From positions 112,696 through 176,695 of the forward strand of contig JAPPES010000140.1 in NCBI GenBank assembly GCA_028824125.1: 64,000 nucleotides of DNA, read 5' to 3'. The position numbers and the translations under genes were made by a program. This DNA comes from Candidatus Poribacteria bacterium (lineage in GTDB: Bacteria; Poribacteria; WGA-4E; WGA-3G). This document shows positions 26,763 to 35,187 of the stretch, in pieces (within the stretch, counting starts at the first letter, position 1; every line of letters begins with the position of its first letter). Under the pieces are notes generated by a model. It made no database searches. It was not told where the DNA came from and was given only the letters and a program-made list of their open reading frames with translations.

Positions 26763-27713
26763 TCATGATAGCGTTTCCATTATATCGGTTTCAAGCTCAA
26801 AATAGCGACTTAAACTGAAGTAACGCTCTCCAGTATCTGGCAGAATAGTGACGACAGTTTTATCAGGTCCCTGTGCTTTAGCTACCTGTAAAGCCGCATG
26901 TACATTTGCACCAGACGACATGCCCACCAATAAACCCTCTTTTTTTGAAATATCCTTCATACTTTGATACGCTACCTCTTCAGAAACCGCAATCACATCA
27001 TCAATAATATCCACATTTAAAACCTCTGGGACCATTCCTGCCCCCAATCCATCAATCCGTGTTGGTCCAGGCATTCCACCTGAAAGTACTGATGAAACCA
27101 AAGGTTCTACAGCGATAACCTTAGTTTTAGGGTTATGCGATTTAAGTACTTCCCCAACACCTGTTAACGTTCCCCCTGTTCCTACTCCAATCACAACAAA
27201 ATCGATGTTACTGCCTACTGCCTCTAAAATTTCAACCGCTGTTGTTTCACGATGGATCTGTGGGTTGGCAGCATTCGTAAATTGGTTCGGCATATAGTGT
27301 CGTGAATTTCGACGAAGGATTTCTTCTGCTTCCCAGATTGCACTTGCCATCCCGCCGTGTTCTGGTGTAAGCACTATTTCGGCACCAAAAGCGGAAAGGA
27401 GCGCATATTTTTCACTACTAACGTACTCGGGCATTGTCAAAATTACACGATAACCGCGTGCTACCCCAACAATAGAGAGCCCGATTCCTGTGTTGCCTGC
27501 TGTCGGTTCTACTATTGTATCACCCGGTTTTAGGACACCGCGCTCCTCAGCATCAACTATCATGCTATAACTGATACGATCTTTGATACTACCACCAGGG
27601 TTATAGAATTCCAACTTCGCAAAGATTGTTGCATCCTCTTTACCTGGCAACGCATTGAGTCGGATCATCGGCGTATTTCCGATAAGTTTTGTCAGGTCTT
27701 TAGCAACTTTCAT
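26763..27713 (-). CDS. cysK: Cysteine synthase (O-acetyl- or O-phosphoserine sulfhydrylase)
   Basis: The 316-residue PLP enzyme shows the CysK/CysM fold landmarks: LIGNTPMIRL at the start, the PLP lysine in GGSIKDRIS, TAGNTGIG, and GVGTGGTLTGVGEVLK. In this operon with a MoaD-like carrier and JAMM protease, it may act like mycobacterial CysM, using a carrier thiocarboxylate as sulfur donor, rather than free sulfide. Its ATG overlaps the Rrf2 stop by 4 bases (ATGA), showing translational coupling. Whether it uses acetylserine or phosphoserine is not readable. Confidence 0.9.
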   Translation of the reverse strand: MKVAKDLTKLIGNTPMIRLNALPGKEDATIFAKLEFYNPGGSIKDRISYSMIVDAEERGVLKPGDTIVEPTAGNTGIGLSIVGVARGYRVILTMPEYVSSEKYALLSAFGAEIVLTPEHGGMASAIWEAEEILRRNSRHYMPNQFTNAANPQIHRETTAVEILEAVGSNIDFVVIGVGTGGTLTGVGEVLKSHNPKTKVIAVEPLVSSVLSGGMPGPTRIDGLGAGMVPEVLNVDIIDDVIAVSEEVAYQSMKDISKKEGLLVGMSSGANVHAALQVAKAQGPDKTVVTILPDTGERYFSLSRYFELETDIMETLS

Positions 27714-28147
27714 ATAAAGAATGGATGCGAATGTGTCGGTTGCGACAACTTTTCATATTTTCGCGCATGACAACAGAGTTCATGCAGGGTTTTTGTGTTT
27801 AATGCCTCGCGGACATTTTCCTCAATCTCCGCAAAAAACGTAACTAATTCAAATGATTCCTGTGCTTCAAATCCCTCCGTAAAATTTACAGGACCTTCTA
27901 CAGCAGTAAAAATATCCCCTATCCGAATTTTCTCTGGTGCCAGTGCTAAACTATATCCACCATCAGGCCCGCGTCGACTTGTCGTCAACCCAGCATGTTT
28001 GAGTTGTAACAGAAGTTTTTCCAAAAATGGGCCAGGGATACAACGTTTTTCGGCTAACACTGTGACCGATACGAATTCTTTGCGATATTGCAGACCGAGC
28101 TCTAACATCGCGCAAACTGCATATTTCAACTTAGCGGACAACTGCAT
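27710..28147 (-). CDS. Rrf2 family transcriptional regulator (CymR/IscR-like)
   Basis: The 145-residue protein starts with the Rrf2 winged-helix opening (QLSAKLKYAVCAMLEL, CIPGPFLEKLLLQLKHAGLTTSRRGPDGGYSLA). The cluster-binding cysteine pattern of IscR is not visible; only a CC near 126 and two cysteines in the helix-turn-helix region are seen, so it may be a CymR-type repressor of cysteine synthesis. It is the first gene of the operon and sits behind a promoter with duplicated sites, consistent with autoregulation. GGAGGG lies 7 bases before the ATG. Confidence 0.85.
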   Translation of the reverse strand: MQLSAKLKYAVCAMLELGLQYRKEFVSVTVLAEKRCIPGPFLEKLLLQLKHAGLTTSRRGPDGGYSLALAPEKIRIGDIFTAVEGPVNFTEGFEAQESFELVTFFAEIEENVREALNTKTLHELCCHARKYEKLSQPTHSHPFFI

Positions 28148-28190
28148 CTGACACCCTCCTTTTTAATAGCAACCAATTCAGGTTACTACA

Positions 28191-28249
28191 ATTATAACAT
28201 ATCTTACCAAAAAAGTCAAATAATTATGCTATATCTTACCAAAAAAGTC
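28191..28249 (-). promoter_or_regulatory. Cysteine-operon promoter with duplicated 19-bp operator-like site
   Basis: On the minus strand TTGACT (28214-28219) and TATAAT (28191-28196) are 17 bases apart. A 19-base sequence, GACTTTTTTGGTAAGATAT on that strand, occurs twice exactly at 28199-28217 and 28231-28249, 32 bases apart, about three helical turns. One copy covers the -35 and spacer, the other lies just upstream. Binding by the Rrf2 protein encoded first in the operon is the simplest inference. Confidence 0.6.
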
Positions 28250-28429
28250 GGGTTTATTCTTGTATTAGCGTGTTGAAGTTTTTGCAGCAGTTTCACACTT
28301 AGTCTTGACATGAACCAATCAAATATTAATGAAAAAATAAAAACTGTTAATAATGATACTTCAACTTATTAAAAAAGAATATCCTTGACAAATACCTAAT
28401 TTATGTGTCACAATAAATATATAGTGTAC

Positions 28430-28606
28430 TTTGAAAGTATTGGGAAACTTTGTTTTAGAACAGAGCGGATAACAGAAGTTGTCCAACACACAAACTGTTA
28501 GTTTGTGCCGATGAGACACGGGAAATGCCATTGGGCGAATGCGCGTATGGCATTCGCCATGATTCATACCGTTGATTTACTAACAGTTTGCGCTACAGAA
28601 GTATCC
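28430..28606. repeat. Inverted-repeat element, family A copy 4, with a nested palindrome
   Basis: The left end TATAGTGTACTTTGAAAGTA is intact. Near 28524-28577 a second repeat (GCCATTGGGCGAATGCGCGT...GGCATTCGCC) has entered, and the right part (GTTTGCGCTACAGAAGTATCC) is degenerate. It fills much of the 490-base gap between the divergent Rrf2 and LON genes. Confidence 0.55.
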
Positions 28607-28639
28607 TACAAGGCTTGGAAGGCAGTTTGAGGGTTTCAC

Positions 28640-29287
28640 ATGCAAACGGATCTAAATCACATAAAAGAGCTTCCGCTTTTTCCGTTGAATGTTGTACTGT
28701 TTCCTGGCGGTTTGCTACCGTTACACATTTTTGAGCAACGGTATCGCGAAATGGTGAAGTTTTGTATCAGAAACGAATCGTCTTTTGGTATTGTAATGAT
28801 TAAAGAAGGTGAAGAGGTAGGAGACGCGGCAACACCGTGTAAAGTTGGTACAGCGGTTGATTTAGTTGACGTTAATCGGTTCCCAGATGGACGTATGAAC
28901 ATCATGATATCTGGACACTCTCGGTTTGAGATATTAGAAGTTCACAATGAACTTCCGTATTTAGTCGGACAAGTGCGGATGTTAGATTCGTTAAACGCTG
29001 AGCCTGACACAAATTTGGAAGATATTGCTGCCGAGACGCGTAAACTTTATATTGAATATGAAACTTTATCAAGCTACTTGATATTTAGCTGGCAGCCGCC
29101 GGATGAAAATCCAGAACATCCCCAACAATTAGCATATCAAATTGGAACGCGCCTGCGTTTACCATTAAATGAGAAACAAGAACTTTTAGAAATCATCTCA
29201 TTTGACGAACTCCTTAAACGCGAAATTGAAATTTTGAAAATACAGAATCAACAAATAGCTTTCCAATTGAAATCACGAAATAATTGA
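28640..29287 (+). CDS. Stand-alone LON substrate-binding domain protein
   Basis: The 215-residue protein matches the N-terminal (LON) domain of Lon protease without the AAA or protease parts: ELPLFPLNVVLFPGGLLPLHIFEQRYREMV at the start, then FGIVMI, CKVGTAV and RFEI. Such proteins occur widely; some are thought to recognise misfolded or signal-bearing peptides, but no activity is established. GAGGG precedes the ATG by 8 bases. It is followed 150 bases later by pgsA. Confidence 0.87.
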   Translation: MQTDLNHIKELPLFPLNVVLFPGGLLPLHIFEQRYREMVKFCIRNESSFGIVMIKEGEEVGDAATPCKVGTAVDLVDVNRFPDGRMNIMISGHSRFEILEVHNELPYLVGQVRMLDSLNAEPDTNLEDIAAETRKLYIEYETLSSYLIFSWQPPDENPEHPQQLAYQIGTRLRLPLNEKQELLEIISFDELLKREIEILKIQNQQIAFQLKSRNN

Positions 29288-29348
29288 AAGATAATCAACA
29301 AGACACGTTTTTAATGATAAGTAATTATAAGATTCGAGATTAAGTTTC

Positions 29349-29377
29349 TTGACATATTGCCAATGTATAATTGTTAT
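29349..29377 (+). promoter_or_regulatory. Possible sigma70-type promoter for pgsA
   Basis: TTGACA (29349-29354) with TGTTAT 17 bases downstream; a TATAAT lies closer but at only 11 bases spacing. Confidence 0.35.
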
Positions 29378-29437
29378 ACGAAACGACTTCAATAGTGTTA
29401 ACATTGGTGCATATCACATCAGTAGGTCAACAGATTC

Positions 29438-30067
29438 ATGGCGCTCAAGGCTCCTATTCACCAATTCACTGAAACTCGAACGATCCATATTTCGGGGAGA
29501 GATTTCTTATATATCAGCAATCTGATTTCTATGTTCAGGCTGCTGATTGCTCCACTCATCTTTTGGGTAATTTACAAAGGAAATTATGAACTTGCTGTTG
29601 TCATAGGAGGTATAGCGATTGTTTCGGATCTGCTGGATGGGTTCTTTGCGCGTGTGCTAAATCAACACTCGGAACTTGGTTATATCCTTGATCCTGTTGC
29701 GGACAAGTTTGCTATTGGTGCAGGAATTTTCGCCCTTGTCTTATCAAATACCACTTTTCCAAAATGGGCATTCGCTGCTGTGATTTTCCGAGACGTCGCA
29801 ATTGTGTTGGGCAACGTCTATCTGGCGTATAAGGCAAAAATGATTACGCGTTCTAATTGGTGGGGAAAATGTACAAGTTTTTCTTTGTCAATTGCTGTGA
29901 TACTTTATCTTATTCGTGCGATACAACCAAACCTGTTCCCGGAGCGGATCGCCTTTTTTACCCTCTGCGTTGCTCTTGTGTTTGTTGTAATTTCAGCGGT
30001 GAGTTATGCACGGCACATGTTTCGTGTGCTAAAAACGGAGGCAATTCAAACGAAAGTTAAACATTAA
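29438..30067 (+). CDS. pgsA: CDP-alcohol phosphatidyltransferase (phosphatidylglycerophosphate synthase-like)
   Basis: The 209-residue membrane protein has the CDP-alcohol phosphatidyltransferase signature D-G-x2-A-R-x8-G-x3-D-x3-D, seen as LLDGFFARVL then LGYILDPVADK (about 66-91), and several membrane helices. It probably makes phosphatidylglycerophosphate from CDP-diacylglycerol and glycerol 3-phosphate, though other CDP-alcohol transferases share this motif. The ATG at 29438 follows AGGT at about 10 bases. Downstream genes are closely spaced on the same strand. Confidence 0.82.
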   Translation: MALKAPIHQFTETRTIHISGRDFLYISNLISMFRLLIAPLIFWVIYKGNYELAVVIGGIAIVSDLLDGFFARVLNQHSELGYILDPVADKFAIGAGIFALVLSNTTFPKWAFAAVIFRDVAIVLGNVYLAYKAKMITRSNWWGKCTSFSLSIAVILYLIRAIQPNLFPERIAFFTLCVALVFVVISAVSYARHMFRVLKTEAIQTKVKH

Positions 30068-30152
30068 AATTATCATAGGAATTGACGTAATCTACAGAAG
30101 TAACATAAGAAATTATCGTAGAAACAAATTATAACAGTTTAGGAAATATAAT

Positions 30153-30584
30153 ATGGAACTTTATTTGAAGCCATCAGATATTGCTGAAGTGATCGGTGTT
30201 GATCAAGAAATTATAAAACAGACATTAGATCGGAAACATCCAGAGATTGAACCTTTTCTACGGACTGTCGCTGCACCTGCAGAAGAGGCAGAAGGGAAAC
30301 CTAAGGCGATTCTCCAGTTAAGGATCGACGGTTTAGCACCATTGATAACTCAGCTTAGTTATAACATCCCAACAAACGAGATAATTGAAAACCTTATTTG
30401 CCAAGTTGTCCACATCGCCTACCTTCGTGAAAACACCGAAAATTTGGAAATAGAAATTGCTGAACTTCAAGAAAAAGTAAAATCTCTTCAAGAGGAAAGG
30501 GCTGATTTGCGGGTACAGATTAACAACTTACAAGAAGAACAATCGAAGAGTTGGAAAAACCGATTATTCAAACTCGGCGGTTGA
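30153..30584 (+). CDS. Hypothetical protein with C-terminal coiled coil
   Basis: The 143-residue protein starts with a helix-turn-helix-like segment (PSDIAEVIGVDQEIIKQTL), and from about 85 to 135 forms a clear heptad-type coiled coil (ENTENLEIEIAELQEKVKSL). I do not recognise the family. A role as an oligomerising regulator or scaffold is possible. AGGAAATATAAT precedes the ATG. It sits between pgsA and a membrane-protein gene and may share their transcript. Confidence 0.6.
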   Translation: MELYLKPSDIAEVIGVDQEIIKQTLDRKHPEIEPFLRTVAAPAEEAEGKPKAILQLRIDGLAPLITQLSYNIPTNEIIENLICQVVHIAYLRENTENLEIEIAELQEKVKSLQEERADLRVQINNLQEEQSKSWKNRLFKLGG

Positions 30585-30616
30585 ACGCACAAAGTGAATA
30601 TACTAATTGATTACTT

Positions 30617-31243
30617 ATGGGAAAACAGAAACGAAATCAGCTAATTGCTATCAGTTTTTTTATTATTAGTTTTATTTTTCTTTATGTAGAACCAGAAAAC
30701 ATATCTTGGCTACCGGATCGCATAGCGCAAAGTAGTGTTTTGCTAAAAGGCATCTCGTTTGTCCTGCTGAGTATCGCAGCGATTCTCGCAAGCATTGCTT
30801 TTGATAATAAGCGGCGAATTGCAATAATATCAGCCATCGGTTTAGCAATAGGACTCGGTTTTCTTTATTTTCCTGTTCCTCTGATTTTGCGCGGTTCAGC
30901 GTTTCATCTTCTATTTGCAAGTGCAATTTCGTTTGGCATGACAACCCCTGCAACACGACTTGCGACAGCTGTATCTATAATTTGTACTTGTATCGGCATT
31001 GGTTTTCTCTATCAACCAGCATTCCCATCACTTAGTGGAACAGCACTATATCTTCTACTGCCGGGGATTACTGTTTTTTCGATCGTCTATTCACAAAAAG
31101 CTATATGCGAACGGATCTCAATTGGCTTAATAACACTCGGTTTAATTTCTCTCTGTCAACCGTTTTTTATACTGTTTTACCAAACCGGTTTTCAATTGCT
31201 GCTTGCTGGCTTAACAGGATTTATTGTAGTGGCACATCGCTAA
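30617..31243 (+). CDS. Hypothetical polytopic membrane protein
   Basis: The 208-residue protein has seven or so hydrophobic helices beginning right after a KQKRNQ N terminus, each 18-22 residues long, with short loops; several helices start with RRIAI or ATRLA. Three segments share a pattern of the type IGLGFLYFP, IGIGFLYQP and GLISLCQP, so the helices may be internal repeats. Family unknown. It starts 32 bases after the coiled-coil gene. Confidence 0.6.
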   Translation: MGKQKRNQLIAISFFIISFIFLYVEPENISWLPDRIAQSSVLLKGISFVLLSIAAILASIAFDNKRRIAIISAIGLAIGLGFLYFPVPLILRGSAFHLLFASAISFGMTTPATRLATAVSIICTCIGIGFLYQPAFPSLSGTALYLLLPGITVFSIVYSQKAICERISIGLITLGLISLCQPFFILFYQTGFQLLLAGLTGFIVVAHR

Positions 31244-31245
31244 TT

Positions 31246-31267
31246 CTCCTTTTTAATTAAAGGAGAC
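31246..31267. terminator. Short inverted repeat after the membrane-protein gene
   Basis: TCTCCTTT and AAAGGAGA are 8-base arms around TTAATT, three bases after the stop codon. A weak terminator or an operator of the next gene; the strand is not clear. Confidence 0.3.
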
Positions 31268-31344
31268 GTAATTCCGCTCTTCACTTAATATCTAATTGGT
31301 ACTAAATCAGTAAATTGTTTTTAGACGAGATATAAAAGTTGCTT

Positions 31345-32481
31345 ATGGCATCAGCAAAAACCACAAAAATTGTCATTATCGGTGCTGGTGTTATTGGTGC
31401 TTGTTTAGCCTACCACCTTTCCCTTCGCCCCCAAAATGTTGTTACTGTCCTTGAACGTGATATTCCCGGTGCTGGAGCATCTGAACACTCCTTCGCTTGG
31501 GTGAATGCTTTTGGAAAAGATCCGCGTGATTATCACACACTTAATCGACGTTCTTTAGATATGTGGTATCGATTGGCGCATGAACTTGATGCGGATATCG
31601 GTATCCATTACGGTGGTGAAATGCGATGGGAGCACAGGACTGAGCGCGCAGCGCAGTTGAAACGACGTATCCAGCAACTCCAAACATGGGGCTATCCGTG
31701 CAAACTTATAACACGCGAACAAATGTTCGCATTAGAACCAGAACTAAGTCCGGGTGCCTTGCTTGCTGCATCTCATTCCGAAGCAGACATTCACATAGAA
31801 ACCGACAAATTCATATCCGCATGTCTTGAGCGCGCACAGGAATCTGGTGTAATTGTGCATTCAAAAACCTGTGTCACAGATTTTGTTATTCGCAACGGAA
31901 GGATTGCTGCCGTTAAAGCAACTGATACAGAATATCAGTGTGATTTCGTAGTTTTGGCAAGTGGCGTTCAGACTACCGAACTTGCATCCTTCGCTGGTCT
32001 CCACATACCGCAGCAGCAAAGTCCTGGGATTGTTATTAAGACAACACCGTGTACCCCTGTCTTAAAAAGTGTCGCAGTCATTCACGCGCCGCCAGTAGAT
32101 GACAATCATCAACATCTACATCTGAGACAACTCGCTGATGGCACACTTAGAATCGGACAGGGAACACAGGAAGGCATAAACCGTGACGATTCACAGGCAC
32201 ATGCTGATGCGCTCCTTGCGCAAGCCAAAACCTATCTGCCAGCAATCGCAGATGCCGATACCGTTCCTACGCCTGTGGGGTATCGTCCAATGCCGCTTGA
32301 TGGATTCCCAATACTCGGATTTACTGCGGCTGTACCGAATCTGTATGTTGCCCTAATGCACAGTGGCGTGACCTTAGCACCTTTGGTAGGTGAAACGGCA
32401 ACTTTGGAAATTGTTGATGGTGTTCAGGTGGATTGGTTTTCACCCTATCGATTAGAGCGGTTTAGGAAGACTGCTAAATAA
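31345..32481 (+). CDS. FAD-dependent oxidoreductase (DAO family)
   Basis: The 378-residue protein has the N-terminal dinucleotide motif IVIIGAGVIGACLAYHLS, the glutamate at the end of the second strand (VTVLERD), and the DAO-family segments ADIHIETDKFI and VPTPVGYRPMPLDGFPILGF near the C terminus. Such flavoenzymes oxidise amino acids or secondary amines, such as glycine oxidase or sarcosine oxidase; the substrate is not visible. I chose the ATG at 31345; an upstream TTG at 31339 is in frame and neither has a strong ribosome-binding site. Confidence 0.85.
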   Translation: MASAKTTKIVIIGAGVIGACLAYHLSLRPQNVVTVLERDIPGAGASEHSFAWVNAFGKDPRDYHTLNRRSLDMWYRLAHELDADIGIHYGGEMRWEHRTERAAQLKRRIQQLQTWGYPCKLITREQMFALEPELSPGALLAASHSEADIHIETDKFISACLERAQESGVIVHSKTCVTDFVIRNGRIAAVKATDTEYQCDFVVLASGVQTTELASFAGLHIPQQQSPGIVIKTTPCTPVLKSVAVIHAPPVDDNHQHLHLRQLADGTLRIGQGTQEGINRDDSQAHADALLAQAKTYLPAIADADTVPTPVGYRPMPLDGFPILGFTAAVPNLYVALMHSGVTLAPLVGETATLEIVDGVQVDWFSPYRLERFRKTAK

Positions 32482-32565
32482 TAAGAATTGGCCTTGTGTT
32501 ACGATTGACAAGAGATCGGTTCAACCTATAATATAACGCATCAATTTGAAACAAAAAACAACCAC

Positions 32566-32690
32566 TATAGTGAACTTTGAAAGTACTGGGACACTTTGAT
32601 AAACTTGTTTCGGAACATAACGGACAACAGTAGTTGAGCATCAAACTTTTAGTTTGTGCATCCATAGAATGTACTGCCATCGGAAATTTA
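32566..32690. repeat. Family A element copy 5, left part only
   Basis: Starts TATAGTGAACTTTGAAAGTA then GGGACACTTT, matching copy 7, and loses the pattern near 32660; the IS3-type remnant follows. The right terminal repeat is missing, so the element was cut by deletion or insertion. Confidence 0.6.
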
Positions 32691-32749
32691 GGCCGCTACC
32701 TTAGACAAGATTGTGATATAATGACAATCTAATTGAAAGGAGAAATCCG

Positions 32750-33028
32750 ATGGCAAAACGAAGAAACTTCACTCCCGAATTTAAAGCGGAAGTTGTGTTT
32801 GAAGCACTGAGTGGTGAAAGTTCACAAGCGGAACTCTGCCGTAAACATAACCTCAGCGATGTTCAACTCTCAAAGTGGAAACGCCAACTTCTTGAAAATG
32901 CGGCAACCCTCTTTGAACCTATTGATAAACAGACGCATGCGTCTCAACAGCGGATCGCTCAACTTAAACAACTTGTCAGTAGGTTGACTTTGGAATTGGA
33001 TATCCAAAAAAAGTCTCAACCTTGCTGA
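32750..33028 (+). CDS. IS3-family transposase orfA
   Basis: The 92-residue protein is a typical IS3/IS911-type OrfA: a helix-turn-helix opening (KRRNFTPEFKAEVVFEAL, AELCRKHNLSDVQLSKWKRQLLE) and a C-terminal leucine-zipper-like helix (RIAQLKQLVSRLTLELDIQKK). GAAAGGAGAAATCCG precedes the ATG. The AAAAAAAG run at 33006-33013 is where a ribosomal frameshift into orfB would happen. The gene itself looks intact although the element is dead. Confidence 0.85.
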   Translation: MAKRRNFTPEFKAEVVFEALSGESSQAELCRKHNLSDVQLSKWKRQLLENAATLFEPIDKQTHASQQRIAQLKQLVSRLTLELDIQKKSQPC

Positions 33029-33579
33029 GTTGACCTTGGCTGAAAAACGAGGGATTGTCCAAACTTTGCGAACCGATTACCCAGTGCGACAAATTTGCGA
33101 TGTTCTCGGTTTCAATAGGAGTAGTCTCTATTATGCCCGCAAAAAGGATCCTTGTGAAGCACTGCTTCAACAGGAGATAGAAATGTTAGCTGCCCTTTAT
33201 CCAAGATAGGGTTATAGGCGTCCCACAGAGGAACTCTTGCGTCCGGGATACACCCTTGGATACCGACGCGTCGCACGATTGATGAAATCAGCTAATCTAT
33301 TGGTTTCTGTCAAACGCTCCTGTCAAACCACGCAATCCATGGAATTGAGATCTCCTTAGCTCATAGAGGGCGTCCTTGGAAGAACGTTTATGCCGAACGG
33401 TTTATCCGCACTCTCAAGGAGGAAGAAGTCTACCTGAAGACTATGATGATTTAGCAGACGCTAATACTTACATTGGACATTTTATTGAACAAGTCTATAA
33501 CCAGAAACGACCTCACTCGGCTTTAGGGTATTTGACACCTATTGAATTTGAGAAAAAAACTTGTCTTAACTATAACTGA
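33014..33579 (+). pseudogene. IS3-family transposase orfB, broken
   Basis: The frame reads LAEKRGIVQTLRTDYPVRQICDVLGF and then PR-stop-GYRR, where TAG replaces the usual tyrosine of PRYGYRR near 33206. The sequence goes on with YTLGYRRVARLMKSANLLV and then jumps to the C-terminal WKNVYAERFIRTLKEEEVYL segment, about 33376 onward, with frame changes. The first two catalytic aspartates of the DDE domain lie in the missing middle part; the final glutamate region is partly kept. It is not functional. Confidence 0.85.
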
Positions 33580-33964
33580 ATTCTGGACTAAAAATCGATG
33601 GCACTTCAAAGTCTCCTTCGTCCAGATTAGACAAAAACTCAAAAGTCTTCTTTAATTCTGAAGAAGTAATCATATTCCAAGAAGATAAATAATACAAATA
33701 TTCAGATAATTCATATAACACCTTTTGCTTATTGTCATATGCATTAAAGGATATATGAGGCAAGCTCGACTTGTCCTTTTCCTTGTCTATCAGAGAATAA
33801 CCTATTTGCCATTCAACATAATTGTTTAGGCCAAATGGCACACTTCTAGTTGAATGATTCAGTCCATACTCATGAAACATACTTCTTGACTTTATCCTTA
33901 CTTTACGGGTATGTGTTGTAAGCGGAATATCTACAAGAATTCTTTTGTTCTCATTATCAAACAT
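33566..33964 (-). pseudogene. Partner gene of the methyltransferase, cut at its 3' end by the IS remnant
   Basis: The remaining 132 residues start at an ATG that overlaps the end of the methyltransferase gene by 8 bases, so the two were translationally coupled. The sequence is beta-rich (RILVDIPLTTHTRKVRIKSRS, NYVEWQIGYSLID) and not recognisable to me. The last residues and the stop codon fall inside the terminal repeat of the IS3 remnant, so the natural C terminus is gone. Given its position, a restriction endonuclease is the best guess. It may be dead. Confidence 0.55.
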
Positions 33965-35090
33965 GGTGTTTCCCAAATAATAATTTGAAATACATATCCA
34001 GTTTAGTCTCCACCTGTTCCTTCTCCATCGGCTCTATCTGAAAATGCTTTTCAAGAAAAGGATGGTGCTGGATAGTATCACTAATGAAATAGTGTTTAGA
34101 CTGCTTGAAAAGCGCATCATCTATAGGAACATCACAGTTTCCAAAATAGAAGGGTAGTCTGTCAAGGTTTCTTTTGAAGACATCCACATAAGTATAATAA
34201 TCCAGTTTGCTCTTGTCAATTACAATAGTGTTAGTGCTATAGTTTTTAACAAACGTTCGATTCCTTCTTAATGCGTTAATATCTCTCATTGTCCAGAAAA
34301 ATAGAGAATCATCAGGTATCGGTTGGTGCTGCTTACTCGGATATTTGCGAATATAACCTGGGATATAATCAAAATCGCTTAGACAGAAACGAAAACCATC
34401 TTCGATTCTAAATGAGAAGGAACGGATAAAACTGTCCTCCATCCCTTTGGTGTAGCGCTGATAATAGGCGATGATAATAGGAAAAGGTGTAAGTTTTGCA
34501 GACTCCGGAAATTCTCCACTACTAATAAGTAAGCCATCTATCAATTTATAATTTGCAGCAAATTCCTTTAATTGTTTAAAATTGGTTGGTTTAATTAAAT
34601 AAGATAACGGATGCAAAACACAGATAAAATCCGCTTCAAGTTTATTATAGGAACGGAGAAATGATATTCCTAAGTCTCGACTTACTAAATCTTCATCAAC
34701 CTCAAATTCAGCACTTTTAATCTTTTGGCGAATAAGAGAGGTCTTGTCATTATAGGGTGGGTTCCCGACGACTATCAATCTTTTGCACTGCTGAGGAATA
34801 CCAAATTTTTCCCTTGATACGTTGGATAAAGAGTTCGTCTGAAAGAAACGGACATTATCTGTGTTCTTTTTTGCTACATCAATTGCAGCTTCGTCTATAT
34901 CACATCCGATTGTGAGAGACTGCCCATGATTTTTTAGAAAATCGCCGTATCCACAAGCACTGTCAATTACGGTAGTCTGTGAATCTATGTGTGATCCAAT
35001 AAATTCCCATGCCTGCTCCACAAATGTAGCAGGGGTATAATAACTACCTAAGTTGACCCTATCTTTATATTCTAAATGTACTTGACTCAT
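33957..35090 (-). CDS. DNA adenine-N6 methyltransferase
   Basis: The 377-residue protein has the N6-adenine methyltransferase landmarks: NLGSYYTPATFVEQAW near the start, SAM-binding VIDSACGYGDFL (about 40-51), GCDIDEAAID, and catalytic VVGNPPYNDKT (near 107-117). The C-terminal part (about 190-377) would be the DNA-recognition region. It looks like a type II or type IIG-style modification enzyme, and the overlapping downstream gene may be its restriction partner. An AT-rich flank and a neighbouring mobile element suggest acquisition by transfer. Confidence 0.87.
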   Translation of the reverse strand: MSQVHLEYKDRVNLGSYYTPATFVEQAWEFIGSHIDSQTTVIDSACGYGDFLKNHGQSLTIGCDIDEAAIDVAKKNTDNVRFFQTNSLSNVSREKFGIPQQCKRLIVVGNPPYNDKTSLIRQKIKSAEFEVDEDLVSRDLGISFLRSYNKLEADFICVLHPLSYLIKPTNFKQLKEFAANYKLIDGLLISSGEFPESAKLTPFPIIIAYYQRYTKGMEDSFIRSFSFRIEDGFRFCLSDFDYIPGYIRKYPSKQHQPIPDDSLFFWTMRDINALRRNRTFVKNYSTNTIVIDKSKLDYYTYVDVFKRNLDRLPFYFGNCDVPIDDALFKQSKHYFISDTIQHHPFLEKHFQIEPMEKEQVETKLDMYFKLLFGKHHV

Positions 35091-35101
35091 GAGACTTACT
35101 T

Positions 35102-35187
35102 TATAGTAGATTTTTGAATTAATTAGGCACCCCGCAACGGCGAGGTTAGGAAACCTCGCCTACCATAGGATAAAAGTGTTTCTACTA
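35102..35187. repeat. Family A element copy 6, short
   Basis: Left end TATAGTAGATTTTTGAATTA is clear. The core is a GCGAGGTTAGGAAACCTCGC hairpin. The right end (minus strand TAGTAGAAACACTTTT) overlaps the stop codon of the quinoprotein/TolB gene at 35185-35187. Confidence 0.55.

Larger units (their letters stand above)
32690..33580 (+). mobile_element. Decayed IS3-family insertion sequence
   Basis: An IS3-type pair, orfA and a broken orfB, bounded by weak inverted ends (CTACCTTAGACAAG near 32696 and CTTGTCTTAACTAT near 33560). The second gene has an internal stop and has lost its middle third, so the element cannot move on its own. Its right end forms the last codons of the truncated gene at 33566-33964. 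Confidence 0.75.

Noticed and set aside
24820..28147. E1-like (MoeB/ThiF) enzyme within the cysteine operon
   Set aside because: All frames between the genes were inspected; no such protein is present, and no other gene in the window has the E1 nucleotide motif.
28199..28249. Two identical 19-bp repeats as a minimal CRISPR
   Set aside because: Only two copies, a 13-base spacer, no cas genes, and a promoter overlaps one copy.
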